Origin: Sphingobacteriales bacterium
GTDB lineage: Bacteria > Bacteroidota > Bacteroidia > Chitinophagales > Chitinophagaceae
Direction: 5' to 3'
Length of the DNA: 64,000 bases
Assembly (NCBI GenBank): GCA_004144185.1
Contig: SEFP01000003.1
Location: 1 to 64,000, forward strand
Shown one piece after another: positions 1-8,506 of this stretch. The stretch's first letter is position 1, and every line of letters begins with the position of its first letter. Made by a program: the position numbers and the translations under genes. Under the pieces are notes generated by a model. It had not been told where the DNA came from. It was given only the letters and a program-made list of their open reading frames with translations, and searched no databases.

Positions 1-165
1 CTACTGGTAACTGACCTTAGTGGCCGGGTCGTTTTCCGGAAGGAAGGGGTAGTGCAGACAACCGCGATCACAGTGCCTACGGCATCCCTTCCAAATGGAT
101 TGTATCTGTTACAAATGCAGTTAGAGGGTTCTACCCGAACGATGAAGCTTCAGGTACAGCACTAA
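1..165 (+). CDS. C-terminal end of a T9SS-secreted protein (5' part outside the window)
   Basis: Frame 1 is open from the first base to a TAA at 163-165 and encodes 54 residues with no start codon, so the gene is cut by the window edge. The reading VTDLSGRVVF, then PTASLPNGLYLLQM, then a basic tail ending in KLQVQH is the classic last half of a type A type IX secretion sorting domain: a 'D..GR.V' strand, a 'L..G.Y.L' strand and a K-rich end. The protein is therefore probably exported across the outer membrane and anchored or released at the surface. What it does cannot be told from this fragment. It contains a TTCCGGAA at 35-42, the last such site before a gap of almost 16 kb. Confidence 0.8.
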   Translation, partial: LLVTDLSGRVVFRKEGVVQTTAITVPTASLPNGLYLLQMQLEGSTRTMKLQVQH

Positions 166-347
166 CTGGCTGCTACGCTGGCTATTGGCTTCAATGGGTG
201 CATTTCGGCACGTCGTGCAGATGCATATCAAGTAGGAGGTTGGATCTGGCTCTTCAAGGATAGACTGGAACTCCGGAAGGGAACAGAAGACGCGGTACTG
301 ATGGCCCAAGGACGTGATCATCTCGGGAAGTCATTCTAGGCAGATAT

Positions 348-403
348 TCTCTTCAAATAAAAAAACGGTTGGTGCTGTACCAACCGTTTTTTATTTGAAG
401 AGA
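348..403. terminator. Bidirectional terminator between convergent T9SS genes
   Basis: A near-perfect inverted repeat with arms of about 25 bases around a GCTGT loop. The core arm is ACGGTTGGT, with A-rich and T-rich flanks on both sides. It serves the gene ending at 165 on the plus strand and the gene ending at 415 on the minus strand. Confidence 0.85.
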
Positions 404-414
404 GTCCTGATGGA

Positions 415-3400
415 TTACTGTTTGACAAACTTTGCGGTCTGTACCGGTGCTCCCTCTGCTCTGTAACTCACCTGGTACATCCCTGGAGCCAAACCTGCGA
501 CGCGTAGTTGCGTTTGCGTTTCCGCTTTGTCAGCAGTTGCTGAAAGGACCAGTTGACCAATCATATTCCGGACCTCACAAATACCTTGACCAGTGGCGTG
601 CGAAATCGTGATCAGGTCGGTTGCGGGGTTGGGATACACGTTCATGGCTAGGGTGCCGTTGTCTGCACCACGTGTTATTCTCACCGTGTTGCTGTAGCGA
701 TGAGTACCATCGGCATCCGTCATGCGCAGGCGGTAGTAGCTTACCGGCTTTATGGGCTGATCGTCGGCGTACTGATAACTGTGCGCCTCCCTTGCTGCAG
801 CTACCGTCGCCAAGGTCGCAAAGGTGCGACCGTCGGCGGAGCGCTCTACCTCGTAGGCTTTCAGCATGTCCTCGCCGGCGCTGGTCCAGCTCACCAGAGT
901 GGCCGTGCCGTTTGCCCGGGCCTCAAAGCGAACCAGTTCCACCGGCAGGGATGTCGGGGTTCCACTGGTGATAAAGAATCCGGAGAACCCAGTGACCGGA
1001 AAGCTCATGGTCCAGTAGCTGCCGTTCCAGGTAGTGCTAATGGCACTGCTGGTGATCAGCTGGCTTTGGGTCGCATCGTAATGCCCTTCGGGTCCGGTGG
1101 TGCCGGCAGAAGGCAGGCCGTGGAACTGATTGATGCGGATGTGGCTGATGCTGATGGCATCCGAGGGACCGGTAGGCAGCTTGGGCTGCGTGTTGCCGTT
1201 GGTGGTGATCCAACTGTTGAAGGCGTCAAATTCTGCCTGTGTGGCGTAGAGTTTTACGATGGCCGGACCGTTGCTGGCGGGCGTCAGGTCGTAATGGCGT
1301 TGGAGGTAGGGGGCGCCGTTGAAGGTCTGCACGGTAGCGTCCACAGATACCGAGGCGTTGGTCAGACCCATCAGGTTGCCGCCGGCGTTGTCGGTGATGG
1401 CCGCTAGGGGTTGGCAGTTGGCATCGGTGTAGATGAGGTTGTAGCCGTCGGGCTGCGGCGTATTCACCGCCGTACCGCCGGAGGCCAGTGTGGTTGGCAT
1501 CGGGCTTACGGTTACGGCAGCGAATGCAGAGGTGTCGTTGCAGCCGCCGCTGCCCATGGCAATAACCTGATAGCTGCCGGTGTCGGCGGGGGTGGCGGCG
1601 GTTACGGTGTAGTTACTAGTGGCGGCACCGGAGATGTTGGAGCCGTTCTTGTTCCACTGGTAGGTGGTGGCCCCGGTAGCGGCTACGGAGAGCAGTAGCG
1701 GGTTGCCGGCGCAGAGGTCGAGGCTGGCCTGCGGCTCTGCGCTGATGGTGGCTTGCGGGTGTACCGTCACGGTGGCGGAGGTGGCCGGGCTGGTTGCGCA
1801 GCGGCCGAGCAGACTCACCGATGTCAGGTTGTAGTGTTGAGTGCCTGCGGCCGTCGTGTTGACCGGTAGGGTCAGCGGCGGCGTACTGCCCACCGGAATA
1901 TAGTTCCCCCCGACGGTACTTATTTGTTGATCGTAGACCGGAACGCCGTTTGAATCTTTTAGGATCAGCTGCAGGTTGTTCTGAATGGTTCCAATCGGAA
2001 TCCCGTTCGGGAGGAAGTACGAACTAGGTACAATCTGAACCCCGGTCAGGCTGTACTCCTGGCCCAGGTCAACCTCCACCCAGATGCCGGAGTCACAACT
2101 CCCACCCTGCCAAGTGCCGGATGGTACCATGGCGCCGTCGGTAAGGTAGCGCGCGTTTCTTTGGCTGGCGGTGCTGCTTGCAGTGGCCGGCTTGCCTGCG
2201 GCGACATTGGTGTTGCTGCCAGCCGGGAAAGCCAGTATTTCGTTCACGCTAAAGCAGGTTGCTACATTCTGCCGGATGTGGATATAGCGTGCCTTGGGAT
2301 AGGTCCTGGTCGTTTGCGTGGCGCCGCCGTTCACGTTGTAGGAATACACGTAGCCCTTTGTGGCGGGGCCAGGGCTGCTGAGGGTCACGGCCGCAGCTCC
2401 ACCCACACACACATCGGCCGGGGCCGAGATGGTAGCGGTCGCTGCTGTATCCACGGTAAAGACGACTGGCGTGCGCGTGGGACTGGGGCAACCCAGGGCG
2501 TTCTCACGGGCTGCGTAGAAGGTCGTGCTTCCGATCGTTCCCGTGCCGCTGACCCCGGAACCCGGCGTGGTGGAGGGGTCAAATACCAGGCCGGTGACCA
2601 GGGCTGTACCGCCGGTAGGGGCGGCGTACCACTTAATGGAACCGACGGCCGGGTAGCTATACCTGACTATCGCGGTGGCTACGTTACCCCCGATCCTAGA
2701 AAACTTGACATCCGGATTTGGTTCGTTCTGGGGGTCTGAATCCCAATAGGTCAGAAACACTGATCCGCCATTGGGATTGAACGCAGTCGGCACAGAGCTG
2801 GCATTGTAATTGAAGTTACCTCCGAAAGAAGGGCCGGTCAAATTGGGCTGAACGCCTGTAAGGGATATCGCTCCGGTAAGGCCTAGCCGTATTTCGTCTC
2901 GGGACCCAACCAGCATAAGCAGCAGGTCGTACTTAATAGCCACAGAAGTAATGGTAGCGCCCGGTGGCAAGGGCGGCAATACGAGCGGATGGCTCACTTG
3001 AACGCCGGATCCGTTATAAAAGATACCGCTGTATGCGTATTCTTCGGGGATGCTGAAGGAAACCGTGTAGCTGCCCGTCTCCGTCAACGCGGCTGCAAGG
3101 CCGCTGCCCACCGGCACGGCAGCGTTCTGACATACGGCGTAGTCGGTGACGAGAGGCGCAGCCAAAACGGGCACGACCGCTACCTGTGCGGTATCGGAGG
3201 TGATAGTCCCGCAGGTGCCCGAGCTGGTAACCACAACCGTGTAGGAACCTCCCTCGCCTGGAGTTGCAGTATTGGTTGGGCTGTAGGTAGCCGCCGTCGC
3301 GTTGGAGATATCCCTCCCGTTCTTCTGCCACTGGTAGGCGGCGGCATTGGTGGCCCCCACGGAGAGGCTCAGCGGCTGACCGGCGCAGATCGTTTGCGCG

Positions 3401-4497
3401 GCAGGCTGGGTCGTGATCACCGCGCCGGCTTGTACGTTGACCGTTGCCGAGTCGGTGGATGCCGAGGTGCAGCCGGTGGCATCGGTTACCGACACCAGGT
3501 TATATTGGTAGGTGCCTGCCGTTGCGGGCACGGGCAGGGTGGCATAGGTGACCCGGAAACTGCTGGTGAAGTTGGTGTTCTGCCCCTGGTAGGCGTCGAT
3601 CCTCCGGGAGGAAATGGTGTAGCCCGAGTCATCTTTAAGGATCAGCTGGAGGTTGGAGGCGGCAGCCTGGCAACAATCCGGACGGTTTACGATTCTGATC
3701 TCGTTGATATAACGTGACATCCCAAACCAACGTGACCACCCATACCCCATCTCTACCCAGTTACCTTGGACGCAGCTGCTATTTAACCAGAAGTTGTTTA
3801 GGTCGCCGTCGACGAGGTTGGACGCGGGGTATTGAGAATTCACATATCCGTCGGATGTCACTGGTCCGCGTCTATTATGGCCCAGGTCATCGATAGCCTG
3901 CATTTCGGCTAGGTTGAAGCATGAAGCTGCGTTCTGCTCAAGGCGGATGTAGCGTACCGGTTTCAACCCCGCAGTGGTGATGGTTTGGTTGGGACCGCCG
4001 TTGACGTTGTAAGTGATCGTATAGGGCGCTACTCCGCCGGCGCCCTCAAAATAAACCGCAGCGGCCGAATTGCCGGCACAGGCAGTGGCAGGGGCAGAAA
4101 CCGTAGCCGTAGAACCCGCATTCGGATTGACCGCGACACATACGACGTTGCTGCTGTTGGCACTCCCGCTGCCCGTGCAGGTGACCTTCGCCCGGTAATA
4201 GGTGGTTGCGTTGGAGATGGGGGCGGTGTAGGTAGCACCGGTGGCCCCGCTGATGCTGGCAAAGGTCAGGCTGTCCGGGCTGCTTTGCCACTGGATGGCA
4301 ATACCCGCGCCGGCGGAATAGCCGGAAAGGGTCAGCACCTTGGCTACGGCCGTGAAGCAATACGCGTACGGGGACGGCGTGGATGCGGTACCGGCCGTGG
4401 GAGTACCTGTGCAAGGGGTTTGCGCCCATGCCGGGCCGGTACAAAGACCAGCAAAGAGAAGAACCAAACCAAAAAGCAAGCGTCGAGGTAAATTCAT
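415..4497 (-). CDS. Large secreted adhesin-like protein with Ig-like repeats, two F5/8-type C-like domains and a T9SS sorting domain
   Basis: 1360 residues. Residues 1-26 are a signal peptide ending AWA-Q. Ig-like and PKD-like modules follow. Two discoidin-like (F5/8 type C) segments, at about 179-301 and 730-860, each share a 'RYI.(L/I).QN.A.CF....EI' opening and a 'NLQLILKD' close. Each sits inside an Ig-like module whose first half reads 'YNVNGG..QT' and whose second half reads 'AGT..YNL.SV', so the two halves of the protein look like an internal duplication. The end carries 'VELVRFEARANG', 'VYPNPATD' and a sorting domain ending KFVKQ, typical of T9SS cargo. Discoidin domains commonly bind carbohydrate, so a surface adhesin or glycan-binding role is likely, but the ligand is unknown. 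It is monocistronic, with a distinctive upstream inverted repeat at 4555-4568 and a terminator at 348-403. Confidence 0.85.
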   Translation of the reverse strand: MNLPRRLLFGLVLLFAGLCTGPAWAQTPCTGTPTAGTASTPSPYAYCFTAVAKVLTLSGYSAGAGIAIQWQSSPDSLTFASISGATGATYTAPISNATTYYRAKVTCTGSGSANSSNVVCVAVNPNAGSTATVSAPATACAGNSAAAVYFEGAGGVAPYTITYNVNGGPNQTITTAGLKPVRYIRLEQNAASCFNLAEMQAIDDLGHNRRGPVTSDGYVNSQYPASNLVDGDLNNFWLNSSCVQGNWVEMGYGWSRWFGMSRYINEIRIVNRPDCCQAAASNLQLILKDDSGYTISSRRIDAYQGQNTNFTSSFRVTYATLPVPATAGTYQYNLVSVTDATGCTSASTDSATVNVQAGAVITTQPAAQTICAGQPLSLSVGATNAAAYQWQKNGRDISNATAATYSPTNTATPGEGGSYTVVVTSSGTCGTITSDTAQVAVVPVLAAPLVTDYAVCQNAAVPVGSGLAAALTETGSYTVSFSIPEEYAYSGIFYNGSGVQVSHPLVLPPLPPGATITSVAIKYDLLLMLVGSRDEIRLGLTGAISLTGVQPNLTGPSFGGNFNYNASSVPTAFNPNGGSVFLTYWDSDPQNEPNPDVKFSRIGGNVATAIVRYSYPAVGSIKWYAAPTGGTALVTGLVFDPSTTPGSGVSGTGTIGSTTFYAARENALGCPSPTRTPVVFTVDTAATATISAPADVCVGGAAAVTLSSPGPATKGYVYSYNVNGGATQTTRTYPKARYIHIRQNVATCFSVNEILAFPAGSNTNVAAGKPATASSTASQRNARYLTDGAMVPSGTWQGGSCDSGIWVEVDLGQEYSLTGVQIVPSSYFLPNGIPIGTIQNNLQLILKDSNGVPVYDQQISTVGGNYIPVGSTPPLTLPVNTTAAGTQHYNLTSVSLLGRCATSPATSATVTVHPQATISAEPQASLDLCAGNPLLLSVAATGATTYQWNKNGSNISGAATSNYTVTAATPADTGSYQVIAMGSGGCNDTSAFAAVTVSPMPTTLASGGTAVNTPQPDGYNLIYTDANCQPLAAITDNAGGNLMGLTNASVSVDATVQTFNGAPYLQRHYDLTPASNGPAIVKLYATQAEFDAFNSWITTNGNTQPKLPTGPSDAISISHIRINQFHGLPSAGTTGPEGHYDATQSQLITSSAISTTWNGSYWTMSFPVTGFSGFFITSGTPTSLPVELVRFEARANGTATLVSWTSAGEDMLKAYEVERSADGRTFATLATVAAAREAHSYQYADDQPIKPVSYYRLRMTDADGTHRYSNTVRITRGADNGTLAMNVYPNPATDLITISHATGQGICEVRNMIGQLVLSATADKAETQTQLRVAGLAPGMYQVSYRAEGAPVQTAKFVKQ

Positions 4498-4521
4498 GGG
4501 CAGAAAATATAAAATGAAGGT

Positions 4522-4570
4522 GTAAAGATATCCGGTCAGTAAACTCTTGCATATAGGGGCTACCCCCCAT
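4522..4570 (-). promoter_or_regulatory. Promoter with GGGGTAGCCCC-type inverted repeat shared with the gene at 16336
   Basis: Read on the minus strand, an inverted repeat GGGGGGTAGCCCC runs into CTATATGCAA, then 19 bases, then CTTTAC within a -7-like TATCTTTA at 4523-4530. The same blocks with the same 19-base spacing lie at 16223-16271 upstream of another T9SS gene. The repeat is placed where an activator would bind upstream of the -33 region. Confidence 0.55.
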
Positions 4571-4752
4571 TTTTCGCTGCTTTTCCCTTGGATTTATTAT
4601 GTGATAAAAAATACATTAACGTCCTTTGGTGTTAATTATGTGCCGTCGCTTTTAAAAGTGCTAATGGATTTACCAAAGCTGAATTCAAAGAACGTATAAT
4701 TAAAAGAATTTATTGGATTGGGTGCACAGATTGGAAGATTAACTCTTCTGGC

Positions 4753-4890
4753 TGTGTACCTAATTGTGTACCTACCAAAACCTATTAGTAGGCCCTACGC
4801 TTACTGATAAAGGGTTGTAGCGCTTTGAATAGAATCCAGTCCTAGGCACCACAGTAAAAATGAAAAACCCGCGACGAGCGCGGGTTTTTC
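4753..4890 (+). repeat. Att-like scar A: GTGTACC pair, tRNA-3'-end-like core and terminator
   Basis: Two TGTGTACCTA-type direct repeats (4753 and 4765) lie about 80 bases before AATCCAGTCCTAGGCACCA at 4833-4851. The latter reads as the 3' side of a tRNA: T-arm strand CCAGT, seven-base acceptor strand, discriminator A and CCA. A terminator follows. Related copies are at 8880-8977 and 15819-15913. There is no complete tRNA here; the T-loop side is degenerate. The best reading is an attachment-site remnant. Confidence 0.5.
4862..4890 (+). terminator. Rho-independent terminator after scar A
   Basis: Stem AAAACCCGCG / CGCGGGTTTT around ACGAG, followed by T residues. The stem closely resembles the terminator after scar C, which supports common origin of the two loci. 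Confidence 0.75.
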
Positions 4891-4929
4891 ATCACTGGTA
4901 AGGGTTTTAGCCGTTTTTGCTTCTTGTGA

Positions 4930-5079
4930 AATCATGTTTCTTCTTGTGAAAAAGCATTCATCTGTGTGTTCCACGCAACTAAAGATGAGGATGCTCGTGG
5001 GGGATTAGACTTTAAACGCGATATGGATATTATCCTCCGGGTGGAGCAGCATAAACCGGTTGTTGAGAAAAATAGGTAA
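4930..5079 (+). pseudogene. C-terminal remnant, possibly of a mobile-element P-loop ATPase
   Basis: An open frame without a plausible start ends at TAA 5077-5079. Its last part reads HATKDEDARGG, then FKRDMDIILRVEQ, then VVEKNR. A 'RGG/RGS...H.VD.(V/I)...VE.G....KNRF' ending is familiar from RecA-like ATPases carried by mobile elements, but the match is from memory and short. Its position directly after an att-like scar fits a decayed integrated element. It could also be chance coding-like sequence. Confidence 0.35.
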
Positions 5080-5140
5080 GTAGTTTGTGTACCAATGTGA
5101 ATCCGAAAAATGGCTTAACCAATAATCCGTAAACTGAAAC

Positions 5141-5172
5141 GGCTCTGGCACCTGTAACAGGTGTCAGAGCCG
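5141..5172. terminator. Hairpin downstream of the small T9SS gene
   Basis: GGCTCTGGCACCTG and CAGGTGTCAGAGCC pair around TAA with one wobble. It lies 27 bases past the stop of the minus-strand gene at 5199-5849. The T-run on the minus-strand side is weak. Confidence 0.55.
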
Positions 5173-5198
5173 TATGCTTTGTGTTTTTGCAGATGGGT

Positions 5199-5849
5199 TT
5201 ACTGCTTGGTCACTTTGATGGTCTTTGATACGCTGCCATTGCTAAAATGCAGCACGTACTGGCCTGGTGCAAGAGCACCAGTCTGGAGTAGCGCCGTACC
5301 ATTGGCTAGTGTCCCGGCCCTTACCTGTCTGCCGTTCATGTCTATCAGGCTTACCTGGCCGTACTGCACGCCAGACACAGCAATACATAGCTCCTGCTGA
5401 ACCGGATTAGGCGTGGCGCTCAAAACAACCATATCGCCCGTTGCAGCTAAGAAGGCTTGCACCGTCTTGCTGTATTTGGTAGATCCGTCGATGTTTGCCA
5501 TGATCAGGCGGTAGTAGGTACGACCCACGTTCGGTGCAGGGTCGTAGACGCTGTAGTCCGACTTGCCTGCAGCGGCTACCTGCGCCATCCGGTCGAACAC
5601 CACACCGTCTGCGGAGCGCTCCACCTGATAAGCGGCGAGGTTGTGCTCGTTGGCAACGGTCCAAGCTACTTGGTTTCGGGTTCCGGCATTTCGGGCTATA
5701 ATGTTGAGTAGGTTCACTGGAGTAGGTGTGGCAGAAGGCCGAGGACCGCCCGTAGGGGGCTGTGCCTGTGCGGCGGTAAGGCCTGTTAGGACCAGTAGGA
5801 TTAACACGGAAAAGCAGCGACGTGTAAGACGCAGAAAAGAAGAACGCAT
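5199..5849 (-). CDS. Small secreted protein with T9SS sorting domain
   Basis: 216 residues. A signal peptide (about 1-29, ending AQAQ) is followed by a proline-rich stretch and then the module that usually precedes sorting domains in this group: 'NQVAWTVANEHNLAAYQVERSADG', shortened here, then 'YYRLIMANIDGSTKYS'. 'SATPNPVQQEL' and a type A sorting domain ending in IKVTKQ follow. There is no recognisable catalytic or binding domain between signal and sorting modules, so it is almost a bare export scaffold. It may be a truncated descendant of a larger cargo protein. Its promoter lacks the inverted repeat seen at 4522-4570. Confidence 0.8.
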   Translation of the reverse strand: MRSSFLRLTRRCFSVLILLVLTGLTAAQAQPPTGGPRPSATPTPVNLLNIIARNAGTRNQVAWTVANEHNLAAYQVERSADGVVFDRMAQVAAAGKSDYSVYDPAPNVGRTYYRLIMANIDGSTKYSKTVQAFLAATGDMVVLSATPNPVQQELCIAVSGVQYGQVSLIDMNGRQVRAGTLANGTALLQTGALAPGQYVLHFSNGSVSKTIKVTKQ

Positions 5850-5926
5850 GTGAAAAAATAAATAAATGTGAAGCCGTGATCCGGCACTGTGCAGGAACAG
5901 CTATTTAACAGCCGCTCCTGATTCGC

Positions 5927-8506
5927 TTAGTCTTTTGTTGGTTGTAGGGTGGACGTGCCCACAGTAGTGCGCAACAGCATATTAGGCGAGAACACCAGTT
6001 CAAAACGGCTGGTGGCAGGTGCCGAGGCGTCGCTGACCGTGAACGGGTAGTCCGGCTGCCGGGCCAGATCCACTAGGGCCCCGGTTTGCAGGTCGCGCAG
6101 GTAGGTAGGGGTGGTACTTAGGTTAAGCAGCTTAGACGCGCGTAACGTGTAGCTGCCTACGGCGGGTACGCCTACCGCTAGTGGCACTACTACTTGGCTG
6201 CTACCCAGTGGGGCCAGTCCGTTGATGGCCAGGTTCTCAGAACCGGCGAAGCTGCTCGACAGGTTTAAACCCGAGGGGTTGGTTATTTTCAGGGCGTCGA
6301 ACGGCGAGTCGAAAGCTTCCGTAGCGCCCTGCTCGAAGTACACGAAGGCCTCATCGGTCAGCGCGGCACCCTGGCCTTGCAGCATAAGCTGCACCAGCGG
6401 GCGCGGGTCGGCACTAGTACGCTGCAAAGTAGTACCGTTGGGCGCGGTCAGGCGCTGGCTGTTGCGGAAGGTCATCGTGGCCGTGGTCTGGCCCGAGGCT
6501 ACGCGGACAAAGTAACCCTGCCCCATAGGCACCACAGGGTTGCCGATGCCGCCGATATATTGGCGGTATTGACCTGTGTACTGGCCAGTGCTGCTGTATA
6601 CGTAGATGGCGGCGTCGAGGCCCACGCGGTCAGCACCTGCTACCCGCGAGTAGTCGAGGGGCGCGGGGTACGGGTTGCCCAAGAACTGCCAGCCGCCGTC
6701 GGGGTACGTGTTGCGGGTGCTGGTCAGATTCAGCGATAGGTCGCCATTGTTGAGCGTGCCCTGGAAATCGACCAGCTCGCTGGCCGCGATATTGACGGTG
6801 TAGCCTTTGCCTACGACCAGCGGGTCGCTGAGCGCGCTGGGCGAGAAGTAGCCTTTGTCAAACGTATCGAGGTTGTTGTTCAGGCTCAGGCGGCTGTCGT
6901 CGTAGCCATACACCGTGGGATATGGTGTAATAGCGTAGGGTGAAGCTACTGTGTTGAAGGCCGGGTTTACCACGGGCGTGAAGCCGCTGGTAGCCAGGTC
7001 GGCCACCGTCGAGTTGCTCACCGGGGACGAGTAGTGGCGGTAGCCCGGGCCGGGGTTCACGCTGGGGTCGATGGCGCGCTGCACCGTCACGGTGCCGGTG
7101 ACTACGTTGCTGTTGTTGTTGACAACCAGCGCCGTCAGCGTATTGCTCGACTCCAGCACAAACGAGTTGCCGTTGGTGGCAAAGTTGCCGTTGAGTGTCA
7201 TCAGGCGCCGCACCGAGGCCCCAATCGACGTGCTCAGTTGCGCCCCGTTGATGCCTACCGTCAGGTTCCAGAAGCGAATGTTGCTGCTGCCAAGCACACT
7301 GCTTGGGGTCGTAGTGCCCAGGTTAACCGTACCCCCCGTAGGCAGGAAGGTACCGTTGTTGGTCAGGTTGGCCGCAATGGCTATGGTGCCGCCGCTTTGG
7401 TTCAGGGTCGCGCCGCTGTTGAAGGTCAGGTTGCGCACGCTAGCCGTGCCCGCCGAGATGGCCGGGAAGCGGCCGCCGCTTGGGGCTGTGGGAATGGTGG
7501 CGTCAATCGTAGCGCTGGGTACCTGGGTGGGCGACCAGTTACCGGCCGTGTACCAATCAGTGGTGATGGTGCCGGTCCAAGTCACGGCCGTCACCGCAAT
7601 AACGAGTGAGTAAGAACGCGAGCCGCTATAGGGACCCGGGGCCGCCGAGGCGTCTGTCGCCGTCACCGTGAAGTTGAATGTGCCGTTGGTCGCGGGCGTG
7701 CCTGCAATCGTGCCGTTGCTCAGGCTTAAGCCCGAAGGCAGTGCGCCAGCCGTGATGGCGTAAGTGTAGGGAGCCGTGCCGCCCGAAGCCGACAGCGTCT
7801 GGCTGTAGGCGGTCCCCTGCTGGCCATTGGGCAGTGTAGCCGGAGCTACCGCGATAGTGGGCGCCTGGAACGTGAAGGGGTATGTGGTCGAGGCCGTATT
7901 GAAGTTGGTGGCCTGGTCCTGGGCAGTGTTGGCCAACACCTGTACTGTCACACTGCCTCCACCGCTGGGTGTTACCTGGAAGGTGTAGGCATTACCGCTG
8001 CCTGCAGTAGGGCCGCTGGTCACTGTGCCGTTGGTCACCGCGATACCGGCGGCGGTGAATCTTGTCACGGGCTCGCTGAAGGTAGCCGTGAAGTTTACCG
8101 GCGAGGTCGAGGTCGTGCCGCCGCTGGCTACAGTGCCGCTGCTCAGGGTTACGGTCGGGGCCGTACCGTCGATGGTGAACGTGTTGCCGTTTGAACTGGG
8201 GCTGACGGTCTGGCCGCTGGTCTGGGCCGTAGCCGAGGCGACGTACGTGCCGTCCGGGGTATTGCCCGAAATAAGATAGCTGAATGTGCCCGTAGCCGAG
8301 GCTGTAGTCGTGCCGGCAGAGTTATTGTCGATGTAAATCGAGACGGTGCTGCTGGCTGGGGCCGTACCGGCCACCGTTACCGAGCGGTTGTTGCTGAAGC
8401 TGTTGTTAGCGGGCGTAGTCACGACCGGCGCTGCGGTCTGTGCAGAAGCACTCCAGGACGTTAGGAGCAGCAGCGGCAGGAGGAAGTTGTAGAGTACTTT
8501 TGTCAT
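5927..8506 (-). CDS. Large secreted Ig-like/He_PIG repeat protein without an obvious sorting domain
   Basis: 859 residues. The signal peptide is about residues 1-22 (ending ASA-Q). In order there follow two bacterial Ig-like modules (about 25-215), a putative-Ig/He_PIG module ('GLSLSNGTIAGTPA', about 220-305), a 'TWTGTITTDWYTAGNWSP' module with a beta-solenoid-like stretch (about 308-450), and a large C-terminal region that in related proteins formats surface data. The architecture is common in Bacteroidota exported proteins. Unlike its neighbours it ends at TLQPTKD with no 'YPNP...G.Y' sorting domain, and no continuation is visible downstream of the stop, so either the end was lost or export is by another route. 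Short leader, monocistronic. Confidence 0.8.
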   Translation of the reverse strand: MTKVLYNFLLPLLLLTSWSASAQTAAPVVTTPANNSFSNNRSVTVAGTAPASSTVSIYIDNNSAGTTTASATGTFSYLISGNTPDGTYVASATAQTSGQTVSPSSNGNTFTIDGTAPTVTLSSGTVASGGTTSTSPVNFTATFSEPVTRFTAAGIAVTNGTVTSGPTAGSGNAYTFQVTPSGGGSVTVQVLANTAQDQATNFNTASTTYPFTFQAPTIAVAPATLPNGQQGTAYSQTLSASGGTAPYTYAITAGALPSGLSLSNGTIAGTPATNGTFNFTVTATDASAAPGPYSGSRSYSLVIAVTAVTWTGTITTDWYTAGNWSPTQVPSATIDATIPTAPSGGRFPAISAGTASVRNLTFNSGATLNQSGGTIAIAANLTNNGTFLPTGGTVNLGTTTPSSVLGSSNIRFWNLTVGINGAQLSTSIGASVRRLMTLNGNFATNGNSFVLESSNTLTALVVNNNSNVVTGTVTVQRAIDPSVNPGPGYRHYSSPVSNSTVADLATSGFTPVVNPAFNTVASPYAITPYPTVYGYDDSRLSLNNNLDTFDKGYFSPSALSDPLVVGKGYTVNIAASELVDFQGTLNNGDLSLNLTSTRNTYPDGGWQFLGNPYPAPLDYSRVAGADRVGLDAAIYVYSSTGQYTGQYRQYIGGIGNPVVPMGQGYFVRVASGQTTATMTFRNSQRLTAPNGTTLQRTSADPRPLVQLMLQGQGAALTDEAFVYFEQGATEAFDSPFDALKITNPSGLNLSSSFAGSENLAINGLAPLGSSQVVVPLAVGVPAVGSYTLRASKLLNLSTTPTYLRDLQTGALVDLARQPDYPFTVSDASAPATSRFELVFSPNMLLRTTVGTSTLQPTKD

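Larger units (their letters stand above)
4498..5198. other. Gene-poor interval of about 700 bases with mobile-element scars
   Basis: No intact gene. It holds the promoter of the 4497 gene, an ATTTATTATGT element at 4592, an att-like scar with terminator (4753-4890), a short reading-frame remnant (4930-5079), an isolated TGTGTACC at 5087-5094 and a hairpin at 5141-5172. Confidence 0.7.

Noticed and set aside
700-4491. Long plus-strand open frames opposite the 1360-residue adhesin (for example 700-1407, 2161-2739, 2989-3717, 3985-4491)
   Set aside because: They are antisense to a convincing secreted protein, low-complexity and Gly/Arg-rich, with no domains; they result from the codon use of the opposite strand.
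4833-4851. Calling scars A, B and C as tRNA genes
   Set aside because: Only the 3' side can be read; there is no anticodon arm or 5' acceptor strand. They are reported as scars only.
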